Shown: piece after piece, positions 1 through 9,134 of the stretch
How the letters are laid out: every line of letters begins with the position of its first letter
Position numbering within the stretch: position 1 is the first letter of the stretch
Assembly (NCBI GenBank): GCA_029248185.1
Contig: JAQWJV010000040.1
Location: forward strand, 1-64,000
Direction of reading: 5' to 3'
DNA from: Flavobacteriaceae bacterium
Lineage (GTDB): Bacteria > Bacteroidota > Bacteroidia > Flavobacteriales > Flavobacteriaceae
Length of the DNA: 64,000 nt
Made by a program: the position numbers and the translations under genes
Notes under the pieces: model-generated
Database searches by the model: none
Told to the model about the DNA's origin: nothing
What the model saw: only the letters and a program-made list of their open reading frames with translations

Positions 1-411
1 TATCAACAAATTAAGGGAGGACTCTTGGACGGATCTTTTAAAGAAGGTAAGCTTGACAATATAGTCATCACAAAAAACACGGAAATGGTCTATTATCTAT
101 ACAACGATGAAGATTTGCAACTCATTGGAATAGATAAAACCACCTGCAGTGCACTTCAGATGAACTTTGTAGACGGAAAAATTGATGATATTACTTTCTT
201 AGTAAGTCCTGTCGGTGATGTGTATCCTGAAGAAGAGATTCCACTGAACGATCGGACATTAAAAGGCTTTATTTGGAGAATTAAAGAACGTCCCGAAACC
301 GTAGAGGATCTCTTTGATGAAAACGACAAAGAAGAGCAATTCCCTGAAATTTTAAAATTTAAATTTCCCTTAGCACCCGAAGAAAAAGAAATTGAAAAAA
401 TACCCCAATGA
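1..411 (+). CDS. OstA-like protein (LptA/LptD N-domain family), 3' end only
   Basis: The reading frame is open from base 1, so this is the C-terminal ~136 residues of a larger protein whose start lies outside the window; the TTG at 25 in the ORF track is not a real start. The visible part contains the pattern T-C-S..(M)NF..GKIDDI and the ending 'LKGFIWRIKERP', which I associate with the C-terminus of flavobacterial OstA-like proteins, beta-jellyroll proteins of the LPS-transport (LptA/OstA) superfamily acting in the periplasm or outer membrane. That family call is from memory of the pattern, not a search. Its stop overlaps the next start (ATGA), so it is translationally coupled to the aminotransferase gene. 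An acidic, charged tail ends the protein. Confidence 0.7.
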   Translation, partial: YQQIKGGLLDGSFKEGKLDNIVITKNTEMVYYLYNDEDLQLIGIDKTTCSALQMNFVDGKIDDITFLVSPVGDVYPEEEIPLNDRTLKGFIWRIKERPETVEDLFDENDKEEQFPEILKFKFPLAPEEKEIEKIPQ

Positions 412-1592
412 GTTTGCTTCATGATGATTTTTTGAACTATCAAGCCAAAACTACTCCTCATCCATTGGGTATTGAAGTTAAAAAAGCAAAGGGCTGTTAC
501 ATTACGGCAAATTCGGGTAAAAAATATTTAGACTTTGTGGCCGGTGTTTCTGCCTGCAGTATCGGGCACTGCCATCCTAAAGTGGTTTCAGCCATACGCA
601 AACAAGCTAAAAAATATATGCATGTTATGGTTTATGGTGAGTTTGCCCAAGAACCTGCTGTTCATCTTGCAAAAGAATTAATTGCTTTACTCCCAGACAA
701 CCAACATTCCGTTTATTTAACCAACTCAGGAACTGAGGCAATAGAAGGGGCATTGAAACTAGCTAAGCGAGCGACAGGAAGAAGCGAACTCATTGGAGCG
801 TTAAATAGTTATCATGGAAGTACCCATGGTGCTCTGAGTCTTTTAGGTTCGGAACATCAAAAAGTAGGCTACCGGCCTTTACTACCCGACACGCGATTTA
901 TTCGCTTCAATTCAGAAGAAGATTTATCCCTAATCACAACCAAAACGGCTGCTGTTTTATTGGAAACCATTCAAGGAGGAGCTGGATTTATTCTTCCAGA
1001 GAATGATTTTTTAAAGAACGTTAAAGAGCGGTGTAAAGCCGTAGGAGCCCTACTAATTTTAGATGAAATTCAACCCGGCTTTGGAAGAACTGGACGCTTT
1101 TTTGGCTTTGAACATTTCAATGTTAAACCCGATATCGTTGTCATAGGAAAAGGTATGGGAGGGGGGATGCCTGTAGGAGCTTTTACTGCATCCCATGAAC
1201 TGATGTCGCTTTTGCAAGACAATCCCAAACTGGGACATATAACGACATTCGGTGGAAATCCAGTTATTGCAGCAGCCTGTTTGGCTACCTTAAAAGTAAT
1301 CAGGGATACAAAAATATTACATGAAATTCCAGAAAAAGAAGCCTTGTTTCGTTCCGAATTAAATCATCCAAAAATAAAAGCTATTCATGGGAAAGGATTG
1401 ATGCTCGCTCCCATATTAAAAAACCCTGAACAAGTAAATCAAGTGGTCTTGAAATGCATTGATCGTGGGCTTTTACTTTTTTGGCTTCTTTGGGAAAAAA
1501 AAGCAATTCGTATCTCCCCACCGCTAACTATCACAAAAAATGAAATCAAAAAAGGATGCGCCATCCTTCGTTCTGTATTAGATGAAATCTAA
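408..1592 (+). CDS. Class III (PLP-dependent) aminotransferase
   Basis: 394-residue fold-type I aminotransferase of the acetylornithine/ornithine/4-aminobutyrate group (class III). Diagnostic parts are the phosphate-binding 'NSGTEAIEGALKLAK' near residue 106, 'LILDEIQPGFGRTG' near 216 with the Asp that contacts the PLP ring nitrogen, and 'GKGMGGGMPVGA' with the Schiff-base lysine at about 248. Full family length. The substrate cannot be read from sequence: annotation pipelines often label this flavobacterial gene 'aspartate aminotransferase family', but no arginine-biosynthesis neighbours are present. It starts inside the stop of the OstA-like gene (ATGA overlap), so the two are probably co-transcribed. 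Cytoplasmic. Confidence 0.9.
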   Translation: MSLLHDDFLNYQAKTTPHPLGIEVKKAKGCYITANSGKKYLDFVAGVSACSIGHCHPKVVSAIRKQAKKYMHVMVYGEFAQEPAVHLAKELIALLPDNQHSVYLTNSGTEAIEGALKLAKRATGRSELIGALNSYHGSTHGALSLLGSEHQKVGYRPLLPDTRFIRFNSEEDLSLITTKTAAVLLETIQGGAGFILPENDFLKNVKERCKAVGALLILDEIQPGFGRTGRFFGFEHFNVKPDIVVIGKGMGGGMPVGAFTASHELMSLLQDNPKLGHITTFGGNPVIAAACLATLKVIRDTKILHEIPEKEALFRSELNHPKIKAIHGKGLMLAPILKNPEQVNQVVLKCIDRGLLLFWLLWEKKAIRISPPLTITKNEIKKGCAILRSVLDEI

Positions 1593-1692
1593 TCTGTTTT
1601 GTGTTAATTAATTTGTTAAAAACAATACTTACAGGAAACAAAATCGTCTCTCAGTAGTCATTAAATTTAAATATTAGTTTAGATACCACTTT

Positions 1693-3069
1693 ATGCTGAA
1701 TTTCAATTCGGAAAATGTCCAATCTTCCATAACCAAATTTGAGCACATGCTCAAAACAAATCATGTCTACTTTTTCGACGCACAGGAATTTGAAGATATC
1801 ATTGTACACTACCTCGGATTTGGCGATACTCAATTGGCAAAAAAAGCCTTGAGAATGGGGCTTGATCAACATCCGTCAAATATTGAACTAATGATGCTTC
1901 AAAGTGAAATTTTTATTTTAGATGAAAAGTTTGACAATGCAATTGAACTTTTGAATTACATACAAAAAATAGCTCCTCTTGAAGAAGAAATCGCACTTCA
2001 GAAAGCAACGATTGCTTCAAAAACTGGAGATCATAAAGGATCAATAGAGTTTCTCCATACAGCTTTGGAGTTCTCAGAAGATCCTGTTGAGATATGGAAT
2101 TTGTTGGGAATGGAACACTTACTGGCAGAGGAATATGAAGATGCAGAATATTTTTTCAAAAACTGTCTTTTAAATAATTTCGAAGACTATCCTGCGCTAT
2201 ATAACCTTTTGTATTGCTATGAACAATTAAATAAAGACGAGGAAGCAATTGCCTCCCTTAATCAAGTATTGGAAGTTGATCCTTATTGTGAAGTAGCCTG
2301 GTTACAACTGGGTAAATTATTTGTCAAAATGGGGCAAACCAAGGAAGCATTATCTGCCTTTGAATTTGCTATTATCAGTGATGATACTTTCACTGGAGCT
2401 TATATCGAAAAAGGGAAAATACTGGAACGCATAGGACGAATCAATGAGGCAATAGAAAATTATGAGGTTGCACTAAACACCACAGAACCTAGTGCTTTTG
2501 TTTTTCAGAGTATCGGTCGCTGTCATGAAAAATTAGGAAATGACCGATTGGCTCAAAAGTTTTATTTGAAATCCGTTCAAGCAGAGCCAACTAACGAGAA
2601 AGGTTGGGAATCGTTGATAAACCATCATGTACAAAATGAAAACTATAAAAAAGCGCAACATTATTTAGACAGTGCTTTAGAGGTCAATAGTGATTCTTTT
2701 CTACTTTGGATTCAAAGCGCTGAAATATACAAAGCACAAAAACAAAACGAAAAAGCTTTAGCAGGATATGAAAAAATCCTTGACATGGGTTATTTCGAAC
2801 ATAATTTTTTACTCGATTATATCGATCTTTATCTTGAAATGGAACAATGGCAAAATGCCTATCAAGTGGCTCAAACTGCATTTAAAGGATATCCTGAAAG
2901 TAACGAATTAAAACTAAGACTCGGAGGCTGTAGTTTAATTGCTGGAAAACCAGAGGAAGCTAAATTTCATCTTAATCCCTCCCAATTACAAAAACAAGAC
3001 ATTGATTTGATCCTTCAACTCTTCTCTAAATCGGATCTATCCCTATTCCGTCCGTTTATGTCCGAATAA
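1693..3069 (+). CDS. Tetratricopeptide-repeat protein
   Basis: 458 residues made almost entirely of degenerate TPR helix pairs, with recurrent patterns such as 'AWLQLGKLFVKMGQTKEAL', 'AYIEKGKILERIGRINEAI' and 'SIGRCHEKLGNDRLAQKFY' through residues ~75-430. No signal peptide or membrane segment is evident, so it is probably a cytoplasmic protein-protein interaction scaffold. It sits 100 bp after the aminotransferase and 67 bp before the DUF368 pair. The order aminotransferase-TPR-DUF368-DUF368-aroE is one I recognise as conserved in flavobacteria. No enzymatic domain is visible and its partner is unknown. Confidence 0.85.
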   Translation: MLNFNSENVQSSITKFEHMLKTNHVYFFDAQEFEDIIVHYLGFGDTQLAKKALRMGLDQHPSNIELMMLQSEIFILDEKFDNAIELLNYIQKIAPLEEEIALQKATIASKTGDHKGSIEFLHTALEFSEDPVEIWNLLGMEHLLAEEYEDAEYFFKNCLLNNFEDYPALYNLLYCYEQLNKDEEAIASLNQVLEVDPYCEVAWLQLGKLFVKMGQTKEALSAFEFAIISDDTFTGAYIEKGKILERIGRINEAIENYEVALNTTEPSAFVFQSIGRCHEKLGNDRLAQKFYLKSVQAEPTNEKGWESLINHHVQNENYKKAQHYLDSALEVNSDSFLLWIQSAEIYKAQKQNEKALAGYEKILDMGYFEHNFLLDYIDLYLEMEQWQNAYQVAQTAFKGYPESNELKLRLGGCSLIAGKPEEAKFHLNPSQLQKQDIDLILQLFSKSDLSLFRPFMSE

Positions 3070-3102
3070 ATTGAGGAATACAATCAAATAAAAAGGGTTT
3101 TC

Positions 3103-3110
3103 TACCTTTG
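3103..3110 (+). promoter_or_regulatory. Candidate -7 box (TACCTTTG) for the DUF368-aroE operon
   Basis: TACCTTTG matches the Bacteroidota -7 consensus TAnnTTTG and lies 26 bp before the ATG of the first DUF368 gene. No TTTG is present at the usual spacing upstream, so only half of the promoter is supported. Confidence 0.5.
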
Positions 3111-3136
3111 CACAAATAAATATAAGTTAACCATCC

Positions 3137-4075
3137 ATGCGCTATCTACTACTTTATTTCAAAGGAATGCTAATGGGAGCAGCCGATCTAGTTCCTGGCG
3201 TTTCTGGTGGAACCATCGCACTCATTACTGGAATATACAAAGAGCTACTCGAAAGTATAGATGCCGTTTCCTTGAGTAGTTTCAATCTTTTGAGAAAAGA
3301 AGGGATTGCAGCCGTATGGAAAAAAATAAATGGGCCCTTTCTTCTTGCAGTTTTTGGAGGAATCCTTTCCAGTATACTTTTACTCTCAAGGCTTTTAGAA
3401 TGGCTCATGCTAAACGAGCCCATCGGATTATGGGCTTTCTTTTTTGGTCTCTTAGTAGCTAGTATTGTTTATCTTATAAAGACCGAACTCCGTTTTGATC
3501 TACCTTCAATTCTTTACCTGTGTCTTGGAACCCTCATCTCTTTTGTCGTAACCCAACTTCAGGGAGGGCAAGAGGAAATCAGTCTCTGGTATATATTTCT
3601 TTCTGGTTTCATTGGTATATCCGCAATGATCCTGCCTGGACTGTCGGGAGCCTATATTTTATTTGTCATGGGAGTGTATCAGACCATCATTTCATACCTG
3701 CGACAAGCTCAAGATCTTGTTTTCAATTTTGATCAGGCAACTTTTGTTTTAGTTGGGAGTGGTTTAGTTGTTTTTATTTTGGGCATCTTAACAGGCTTGA
3801 AAGTCTTTTCAAAGTTTTTAACATGGCTTTTAGAACGTCATCCCAAACAAATCATGGCTGTCCTTATTGGGTTGATGATTGGAGCGCTTCACAAAGTTTG
3901 GCCCTGGCAGCATGATGTTGCATCCACCTCAACGACTGTAGAAAAAAACATTGCAGTGCTTCCCAATACCCATCAAGGAGATGCTGATCAAATTTTAAAA
4001 GCAATCCTTTTGATGAGTATTGGTTTCTCACTTTTATTTATCATGGAACGTATCAAGACCTTTCAAAAAAAATGA
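3137..4075 (+). CDS. DUF368 membrane protein (undecaprenyl-phosphate translocase family), copy 1
   Basis: 312-residue polytopic inner-membrane protein with the family's two internally related signatures: 'GAADLVPGVSGGTIALITG' near residues 14-32 and 'SAMILPGLSGAYILFVMG' near 175-192. About eight to ten hydrophobic segments can be traced. DUF368 proteins (PopT) have been shown in other bacteria to return undecaprenyl phosphate, the carrier lipid of peptidoglycan and polysaccharide synthesis, to the cytoplasmic face; applying this here is by family. The stop overlaps the ATG of a second DUF368 gene (ATGA), so both are co-translated. Confidence 0.9.
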   Translation: MRYLLLYFKGMLMGAADLVPGVSGGTIALITGIYKELLESIDAVSLSSFNLLRKEGIAAVWKKINGPFLLAVFGGILSSILLLSRLLEWLMLNEPIGLWAFFFGLLVASIVYLIKTELRFDLPSILYLCLGTLISFVVTQLQGGQEEISLWYIFLSGFIGISAMILPGLSGAYILFVMGVYQTIISYLRQAQDLVFNFDQATFVLVGSGLVVFILGILTGLKVFSKFLTWLLERHPKQIMAVLIGLMIGALHKVWPWQHDVASTSTTVEKNIAVLPNTHQGDADQILKAILLMSIGFSLLFIMERIKTFQKK

Positions 4076-5124
4076 AATCCCTGACAAAAAAAAGAACTTT
4101 ATCTGAAACTTTTTTCTTGGTTCTAAAAGGAATTGCAATGGGGGCAGCCAACAAAGTTCCCGGAGTTTCCGGAGGCATCGTCGCTTTAGTGGGTGGCTTT
4201 TATGAAGAACTCATTTTTTCCTTTCAAAGACTTAATTTAAAAGCACTGAAACTTTTCTTATCGGGACGGCTTAAGTCCTTTTTGGAATATGTCAATGGTC
4301 GCTTTTTAATCACTCTCTTTGGAGGGGTTGTTATTAGTTTTTTTAGTATTTCGCTTTTACTGGACTACGCATTAAGTAAAAACGAAGCACTAGTAATGGG
4401 TGCTTTTTTGGGGATGATCATCGCTTCTTTATATTTAGTGATCCAACAAGTTGAGTATTGGAGAAAATCAACTGTTTTGATTTTAGCTATTGGATTAATT
4501 TTAGGTTTAAGCTTAAGTTTTGCTCGACCTATTTCGGAAAACGATCAACTCCTATTTGTTCTTTTTTGTGGCATTATTAGTGTTTCAGGAATGACCATTC
4601 CAGGACTTTCAGGCTCTTTTCTCCTATTAATTTTAGGCAATTACAATTTGCTCTTAGTCGATTCCGTCAATGCGCTTTTTAAAGTATTGACCCATTGTAT
4701 AGTTGGTGATTTTGAGCCCCTCAACGACCCTATTCTTCAACGCTTTTTGATTATAATCGCTGTATTTGGACTTGGATCACTCACCGGTTTGGTTCTTTTC
4801 TCTAATCTTATTAAATGGGTCCTTAAGCGCTATCCGCAACATACCTTGGCAGCCATCATTGGTTTTATCGCTGGAACCTTGCGTTTAGTATGGCCTTGGA
4901 AAACAAAAGTTTTAAAATATAATCCTCTGGGCGAACCTCTGCTAAATAGTGTTGGAAATCAAGAAGTAGCCTCTTATCAATATAGTTTCCCGGATTTCAG
5001 TACATTAGAGACTTATGGTGTGATTGCTGCGCTTTTTTGTGGAGCCATACTTTTATTTGCAATAGATTATTATGATAAAAAAAGAAATGACAAAGCAATT
5101 CGGACTGGTAGGAAAGAATATTGA
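4072..5124 (+). CDS. DUF368 membrane protein (undecaprenyl-phosphate translocase family), copy 2
   Basis: 350 residues with the same paired signatures as the upstream gene: 'GAANKVPGVSGGIVALVGG' near residue 23 and 'SGMTIPGLSGSFLLLILG' near 172. It is clearly a diverged tandem paralogue, with a longer C-terminal loop before the last helix. It starts within the stop codon of copy 1 and its 3' end overlaps aroE. Two dissimilar copies could form a heteromer or serve different carrier-lipid pools; that is inference. Confidence 0.9.
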   Translation: MKSLTKKRTLSETFFLVLKGIAMGAANKVPGVSGGIVALVGGFYEELIFSFQRLNLKALKLFLSGRLKSFLEYVNGRFLITLFGGVVISFFSISLLLDYALSKNEALVMGAFLGMIIASLYLVIQQVEYWRKSTVLILAIGLILGLSLSFARPISENDQLLFVLFCGIISVSGMTIPGLSGSFLLLILGNYNLLLVDSVNALFKVLTHCIVGDFEPLNDPILQRFLIIIAVFGLGSLTGLVLFSNLIKWVLKRYPQHTLAAIIGFIAGTLRLVWPWKTKVLKYNPLGEPLLNSVGNQEVASYQYSFPDFSTLETYGVIAALFCGAILLFAIDYYDKKRNDKAIRTGRKEY

Positions 5125-5824
5125 TTACTCCTTTTCAAGAACTTATTTTAACAATAAGTTCGAAAAAGAAGGATTAAATAACCACCAGTACATCAATTTT
5201 GATTTTTCTGATATTGAAGGATTTTCAAAATTGCTAACAGAGACAAGACTCCCGGCTGGGCTCAATGTTACTATCCCTTATAAAAAAGAGGTCATGCCTT
5301 TTTTAAACCGTATTTCTGACGAAGCCCAGGCAATAGAAGCCGTAAACACGATTGTTTGGGAGAGCGATGGAACCACTACGGGGCACAATACAGATCATGT
5401 AGGTTTTCAAAAAGCCTTAGAAGAAGTCATAAAAACACCTCCAAAAAATGCACTCATTTTAGGAACTGGCGGCGCCTCAGGGGCCATTAAATTTGTTCTT
5501 GACAAACTGGATTGCAATTACTCTTTTGTGTCTAGAAATCCAACCTCAGCCCAATTAAGTTACGATGCACTGGATGAAGCGCTAATGGAACAAGCAGATC
5601 TCATTGTAAATACCACTCCATTAGGAACTTTCCCAGCTGTAGAAAAAGCACCCCCACTCCCTTATCAATGGATAAACAATAAGCATTTACTTTTTGATTT
5701 AATCTATAATCCATCAGAAACTGCTTTTATGAAGCTAGGCAAATCAAAAGGAGCCAAAACAACTAATGGCTACAAAATGCTCATCTATCAAGCAGAAAAA
5801 TCATGGGAACTTTGGAATTCATAA
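5087..5824 (+). CDS. aroE: Shikimate dehydrogenase
   Basis: Reduces 3-dehydroshikimate to shikimate with NADPH in the common aromatic pathway. Seen in the sequence: N-terminal 'FGLVGKNIDYSFSR' substrate-binding segment, 'GLNVTIPYKKEV' with the catalytic lysine, 'NTDHVGF' with the catalytic aspartate, the Rossmann glycine loop 'GTGGASGA' and 'NTTPLGTFP'. The ORF track opens at 5072 (MIKKE...), but the ATG at 5087 follows an A/G-rich stretch and gives the usual flavobacterial N-terminus, so I prefer it; either start overlaps the DUF368 gene. At ~245 residues it has the compact length typical of this lineage. Confidence 0.92.
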   Translation: MTKQFGLVGKNIDYSFSRTYFNNKFEKEGLNNHQYINFDFSDIEGFSKLLTETRLPAGLNVTIPYKKEVMPFLNRISDEAQAIEAVNTIVWESDGTTTGHNTDHVGFQKALEEVIKTPPKNALILGTGGASGAIKFVLDKLDCNYSFVSRNPTSAQLSYDALDEALMEQADLIVNTTPLGTFPAVEKAPPLPYQWINNKHLLFDLIYNPSETAFMKLGKSKGAKTTNGYKMLIYQAEKSWELWNS

Positions 5825-5866
5825 ATTTGTTTATGGCATAATAGGATCTCTGACCAAAATTTGACA

Positions 5867-5884
5867 GATTCTATTTTTAGAATC
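5867..5884. repeat. Short perfect inverted repeat between aroE and the DUF349 gene
   Basis: GATTCTA-TTTT-TAGAATC: 7-bp arms around a 4-nt loop, 38 bp before the DUF349 start. It is followed by A residues on the top strand and has no T-tract on either side, so it is a poor intrinsic terminator. It may be an operator or an mRNA hairpin at the gene boundary. Confidence 0.4.
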
Positions 5885-5922
5885 CAAAAAAATGTATATT
5901 ATTTGTATCTAAGCTATAGACT

Positions 5923-7914
5923 ATGGAAGAAAATACCATACCATCGGGTGCGGACGATCAAACGAAACCGCAAGAAACAGAGATTCAACCTACAGTTGAT
6001 CAAGTATCCCCTGATTCCGTTGAAACAAAAATAGAAAAAGTTCAAGAGCCCCCCGCAGAAGAAACTCCAGAGGAAGTTCAAGAAAAAACAGAATCTAAAA
6101 AAGAAGAGAACGATATTGAAACAAAGGAAGAAATCAATTTATCTGATCTCCCCTTGGATGATCTCATTGATTTATTTTTAAAAGTTACTACAAGCGATGA
6201 TTGGTATCGAAACAACAAACAAATTCAAAATATCAATCGTGTATTTGAAGAGAAGTTTCATATTGATTTAAAAGCCAATAAACAAAAATTCATTAAAGAA
6301 GGGGGAAATGAAATTGACTTTTATTTCAAGCCTGAATACAAAATAAGATTCGATCAAATTGGATACGATTATCGTAAAAAAAGACGGGAGTATTATAAAA
6401 GCCAGGAAGCAACACAAAAAGTAAATTTAGAAAAAAAGAAAGCCATCATTGAAGAAATTAAAAACCTCATCAATGTGGAACAAAACATTAACACCATATA
6501 CAACAGTTTCCGTGCCTTGCAGGAAAGTTGGTATAATACAGGGGCAATTCCAAGAGCAGACAATCAAAATATCTGGGAAACCTACAAACACCATGTTGAG
6601 CGTTTTTATGATTTTCTCCATTTAAACAGAGAATTACGTGATTTAGATTACAAACACAATTACAAGGAAAAACTAAAGATAATTGAACAAGCGGAAGCCC
6701 TTCAGCAAGTTCCGGATATTATCAAAGCAAGTAGAGATCTAAATACCTTACACCAACTTTGGAAAAATGATTTAGGTCCTGTAGCAAAAGAACATAGCGA
6801 AGATTTATGGAATCGATTCCAAGAAGCTTCAAAGGCTATTCAATCCAAAAGACAAGCTTACCAGAAAGATATGGTTGGGGCCATGAAGGAAAATCTAGTA
6901 AAGAAAGAAACTTTACTCAAGGAAATGAAATCCTTAACCGAAGCCCCTATTGAGACTCATAAAGCGTGGCAAAACGCAATAAATAAGTACAACCAACTTC
7001 GTGAAGAATTCAAAACAATAGGCTACGTTCCAGCAAAAGACAGTAAAGCAACCTGGCAAGAATTCAGAGATATTGGACGAGAATTCATGCGATTAAAAAA
7101 TGTTTTTTACAAGGAACAAAAAAAAGAATACAACCAAAATATCAATGCTAAAAAAGCCTTGATTGAAAAATCAAAGGCCATCGTTGAAAGTGAAACTTGG
7201 GAATCTCGATCCCAAGAAATGAAAGATATTCAAAAAGAATGGAGAGGAGTTGGTTTTGTTCCTCGTAAAATCGATAACAAGTTGTGGAGTGAATTTTCTG
7301 AGGTTCAAAAAACCTTTTTTGATCGTTTAAAGTCAGGTTTTCAACGTCTTACCTCCGAACAGGAGGCAATGCAAAAGGAAAAAATTGCACAAATTGAAAC
7401 ACTTAAAGCCTTTACTTTCTCTACTGATATTGAAACACTTAAAGAAGAGTACAACAACTTCTGGGACACTTGGAAGGCCATTAGCAGATTAGACACTGGA
7501 AATCAAGAAAAAATTAATTATTCTTTTTCCAATGCCTTGCTCGCAGGAGTCAAGAAAGTGGAATTAGATAATGAAGTGAAAAACGAAATCCTTATGGATT
7601 TAAATGCACTCATTCTACAAGGGGATTCAAAACGTTTACAACAAGAATTACAAACTGCAAGAACCAATGTGTCTTCCCTTAAAGCTGAATTAACTCAGTT
7701 AGAAAATAATTTAGCCTTTTTCAGTAACTCAAGTTCTGAGAATCCTTTATTCAAAAATGTTGAGAAACAAATTAAAACCTGTCAAAACAAAATTGATAAA
7801 GCAACAGAAGATTACATCCGTTTAAAACAAATTAGAAATTCTCAAGAAAAATCAGCCAAAAAGGTTTCAGAAAATTCAGAACAAGAAACAGAGGAAAGCA
7901 CCGAGGACAATTAA
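5923..7914 (+). CDS. DUF349 domain protein (helical repeat protein)
   Basis: 663-residue, highly charged, largely helical protein. The first ~75 residues are an acidic, low-complexity tail rich in E, P, T and K. Several DUF349 repeats follow, recognisable by the W-x3-G-x-(V/I)-P spacing: 'LQESWYNTGAIPRADN', 'FKTIGYVPAKDS', 'QKEWRGVGFVPRKIDN'. The last ~130 residues look like coiled coil. No signal peptide. The molecular role of DUF349 is not established to my knowledge. The stop codon shares TTAA with the stop of convergent mazG. Confidence 0.88.
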   Translation: MEENTIPSGADDQTKPQETEIQPTVDQVSPDSVETKIEKVQEPPAEETPEEVQEKTESKKEENDIETKEEINLSDLPLDDLIDLFLKVTTSDDWYRNNKQIQNINRVFEEKFHIDLKANKQKFIKEGGNEIDFYFKPEYKIRFDQIGYDYRKKRREYYKSQEATQKVNLEKKKAIIEEIKNLINVEQNINTIYNSFRALQESWYNTGAIPRADNQNIWETYKHHVERFYDFLHLNRELRDLDYKHNYKEKLKIIEQAEALQQVPDIIKASRDLNTLHQLWKNDLGPVAKEHSEDLWNRFQEASKAIQSKRQAYQKDMVGAMKENLVKKETLLKEMKSLTEAPIETHKAWQNAINKYNQLREEFKTIGYVPAKDSKATWQEFRDIGREFMRLKNVFYKEQKKEYNQNINAKKALIEKSKAIVESETWESRSQEMKDIQKEWRGVGFVPRKIDNKLWSEFSEVQKTFFDRLKSGFQRLTSEQEAMQKEKIAQIETLKAFTFSTDIETLKEEYNNFWDTWKAISRLDTGNQEKINYSFSNALLAGVKKVELDNEVKNEILMDLNALILQGDSKRLQQELQTARTNVSSLKAELTQLENNLAFFSNSSSENPLFKNVEKQIKTCQNKIDKATEDYIRLKQIRNSQEKSAKKVSENSEQETEESTEDN

Positions 7915-8681
7915 TTTTTAGCTTGTTGCCACAAAGCCTCCATCTCATCCAAAGATAATTTCTCAATGGATGAGCCTTGCTCTTTGGCTTGGGATTCAAT
8001 AAATTGAAACCGTTGAATGAACTTTTGATTGGTTCGTTCCAGTGCAGATTCCGGATTGATTTTCAAAAAACGAGCATAATTTATTAATGAAAATAAAACA
8101 TCGCCAAATTCAGCTTCTATGGCTTCTGAATCTCCTTGAATCATAGCTTGATCTAGTTCGGCTAGTTCTTCCATATACTTATTCCAAACTTGCTCTTTCG
8201 TATTCCAATCAAAACCAACTCCAGCGGCCTTTTCTTGCATTCGCTGTGCTTTAATTAGCGCAGGCAAACCCTGAGGCACCCCCTCCAAAACACTTTGATT
8301 TCCCTCAGATAATTTCAAAGCTTCCCAGTTTTTCTTCACCTCATCCGCATCAGAAACGGAAACCTCTCCATAGATATGAGGATGTCTATAGATTAGCTTT
8401 TCAATAATATCATTGGTTACATCGGCTATGTCAAAAGCATCTTCTTCACTTCCCAGTTTAGCATAAAAAACGATGTGAAGTAGAAGATCCCCTAACTCTT
8501 TCTTGATTTCATTAAGGTCTTTATTTAAGATAGCATCACCTAACTCGTAAGTTTCCTCAATTGTCAAATGACGTAAGGTCTCAAAGGTCTGCTTCTGATC
8601 CCAAGGGCATTTTTCGCGTAGTTCATCCATGACCTCCAGCAATCGCCCAAAAGCTTCTAGTTTGGATGCTTTAGAATTCAT
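7911..8681 (-). CDS. mazG: Nucleoside triphosphate pyrophosphohydrolase MazG
   Basis: 256 residues, full-length two-domain MazG. It hydrolyses (d)NTPs to NMP and pyrophosphate and is thought to cleanse nucleotide pools. N-terminal domain: 'KCPWDQKQTFETLRHLTIEE' (residues ~24-43), then the acidic metal-binding pattern EE-T-YE-L...ELGDLLLH. The C-terminal half repeats the fold with 'EELAELDQAM' and 'EFGDVLFSLINYARF'. Last gene of the ruvX-def-DUF5606-mazG operon; its start overlaps the DUF5606 stop by 4 bp. Cytoplasmic. Confidence 0.92.
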   Translation of the reverse strand: MNSKASKLEAFGRLLEVMDELREKCPWDQKQTFETLRHLTIEETYELGDAILNKDLNEIKKELGDLLLHIVFYAKLGSEEDAFDIADVTNDIIEKLIYRHPHIYGEVSVSDADEVKKNWEALKLSEGNQSVLEGVPQGLPALIKAQRMQEKAAGVGFDWNTKEQVWNKYMEELAELDQAMIQGDSEAIEAEFGDVLFSLINYARFLKINPESALERTNQKFIQRFQFIESQAKEQGSSIEKLSLDEMEALWQQAKN

Positions 8682-9133
8682 TCCTCTTTGGTTGTTGTAG
8701 ATTTTTTAGCAGTAGGTTTCTCCTTTTTTTTCTTTGTTTTGGGCTCTGGAGAATCAATCAGTTTTTTTTGGAGTAAAAGATTGTACCATTGAATGATTTT
8801 TTTAATATCACTTGGATACACGCGTTCTTCGTCGTAATTGTCCAAGATATCAAAGAAATACGCCTCTAAATCTACAGCTGCAGCTTTTGGACTTACACTT
8901 GCATTTTTTCCATCTTCTTTCTTCAGTATTTTTTCAAAAACCTCAGCCAATGGGATTTCAGATCCGATACAATAAATCTGAATTTCACTTAAGATGTTTA
9001 TTTGACTGTTTATAGATGTGGTAATACGTTTCCCATCTACTAGAGACCGAGCAACAATACCACTTCGGGTTTGAGCTTCCATTTCAAAAAGACCAGGTCT
9101 TCCAGAAATTGCTAAAATTTTATCTAATTGCAT
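8678..9133 (-). CDS. DUF5606 family protein
   Basis: 151-residue protein of the Bacteroidota-restricted DUF5606 family: 'LDKILAISGRPGLFEMEAQ' at the N-terminus, a small beta-rich domain to about residue 70, then helices ('YFFDILDNYDEERVYPSDIKKI'). The last ~25 residues are a K/T/E-rich basic tail. No function is established for the family. It sits 1 bp after def and overlaps mazG by 4 bp, so it is made with housekeeping enzymes. Confidence 0.85.
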   Translation of the reverse strand: MQLDKILAISGRPGLFEMEAQTRSGIVARSLVDGKRITTSINSQINILSEIQIYCIGSEIPLAEVFEKILKKEDGKNASVSPKAAAVDLEAYFFDILDNYDEERVYPSDIKKIIQWYNLLLQKKLIDSPEPKTKKKKEKPTAKKSTTTKEE

Positions 9134-9134
9134 A

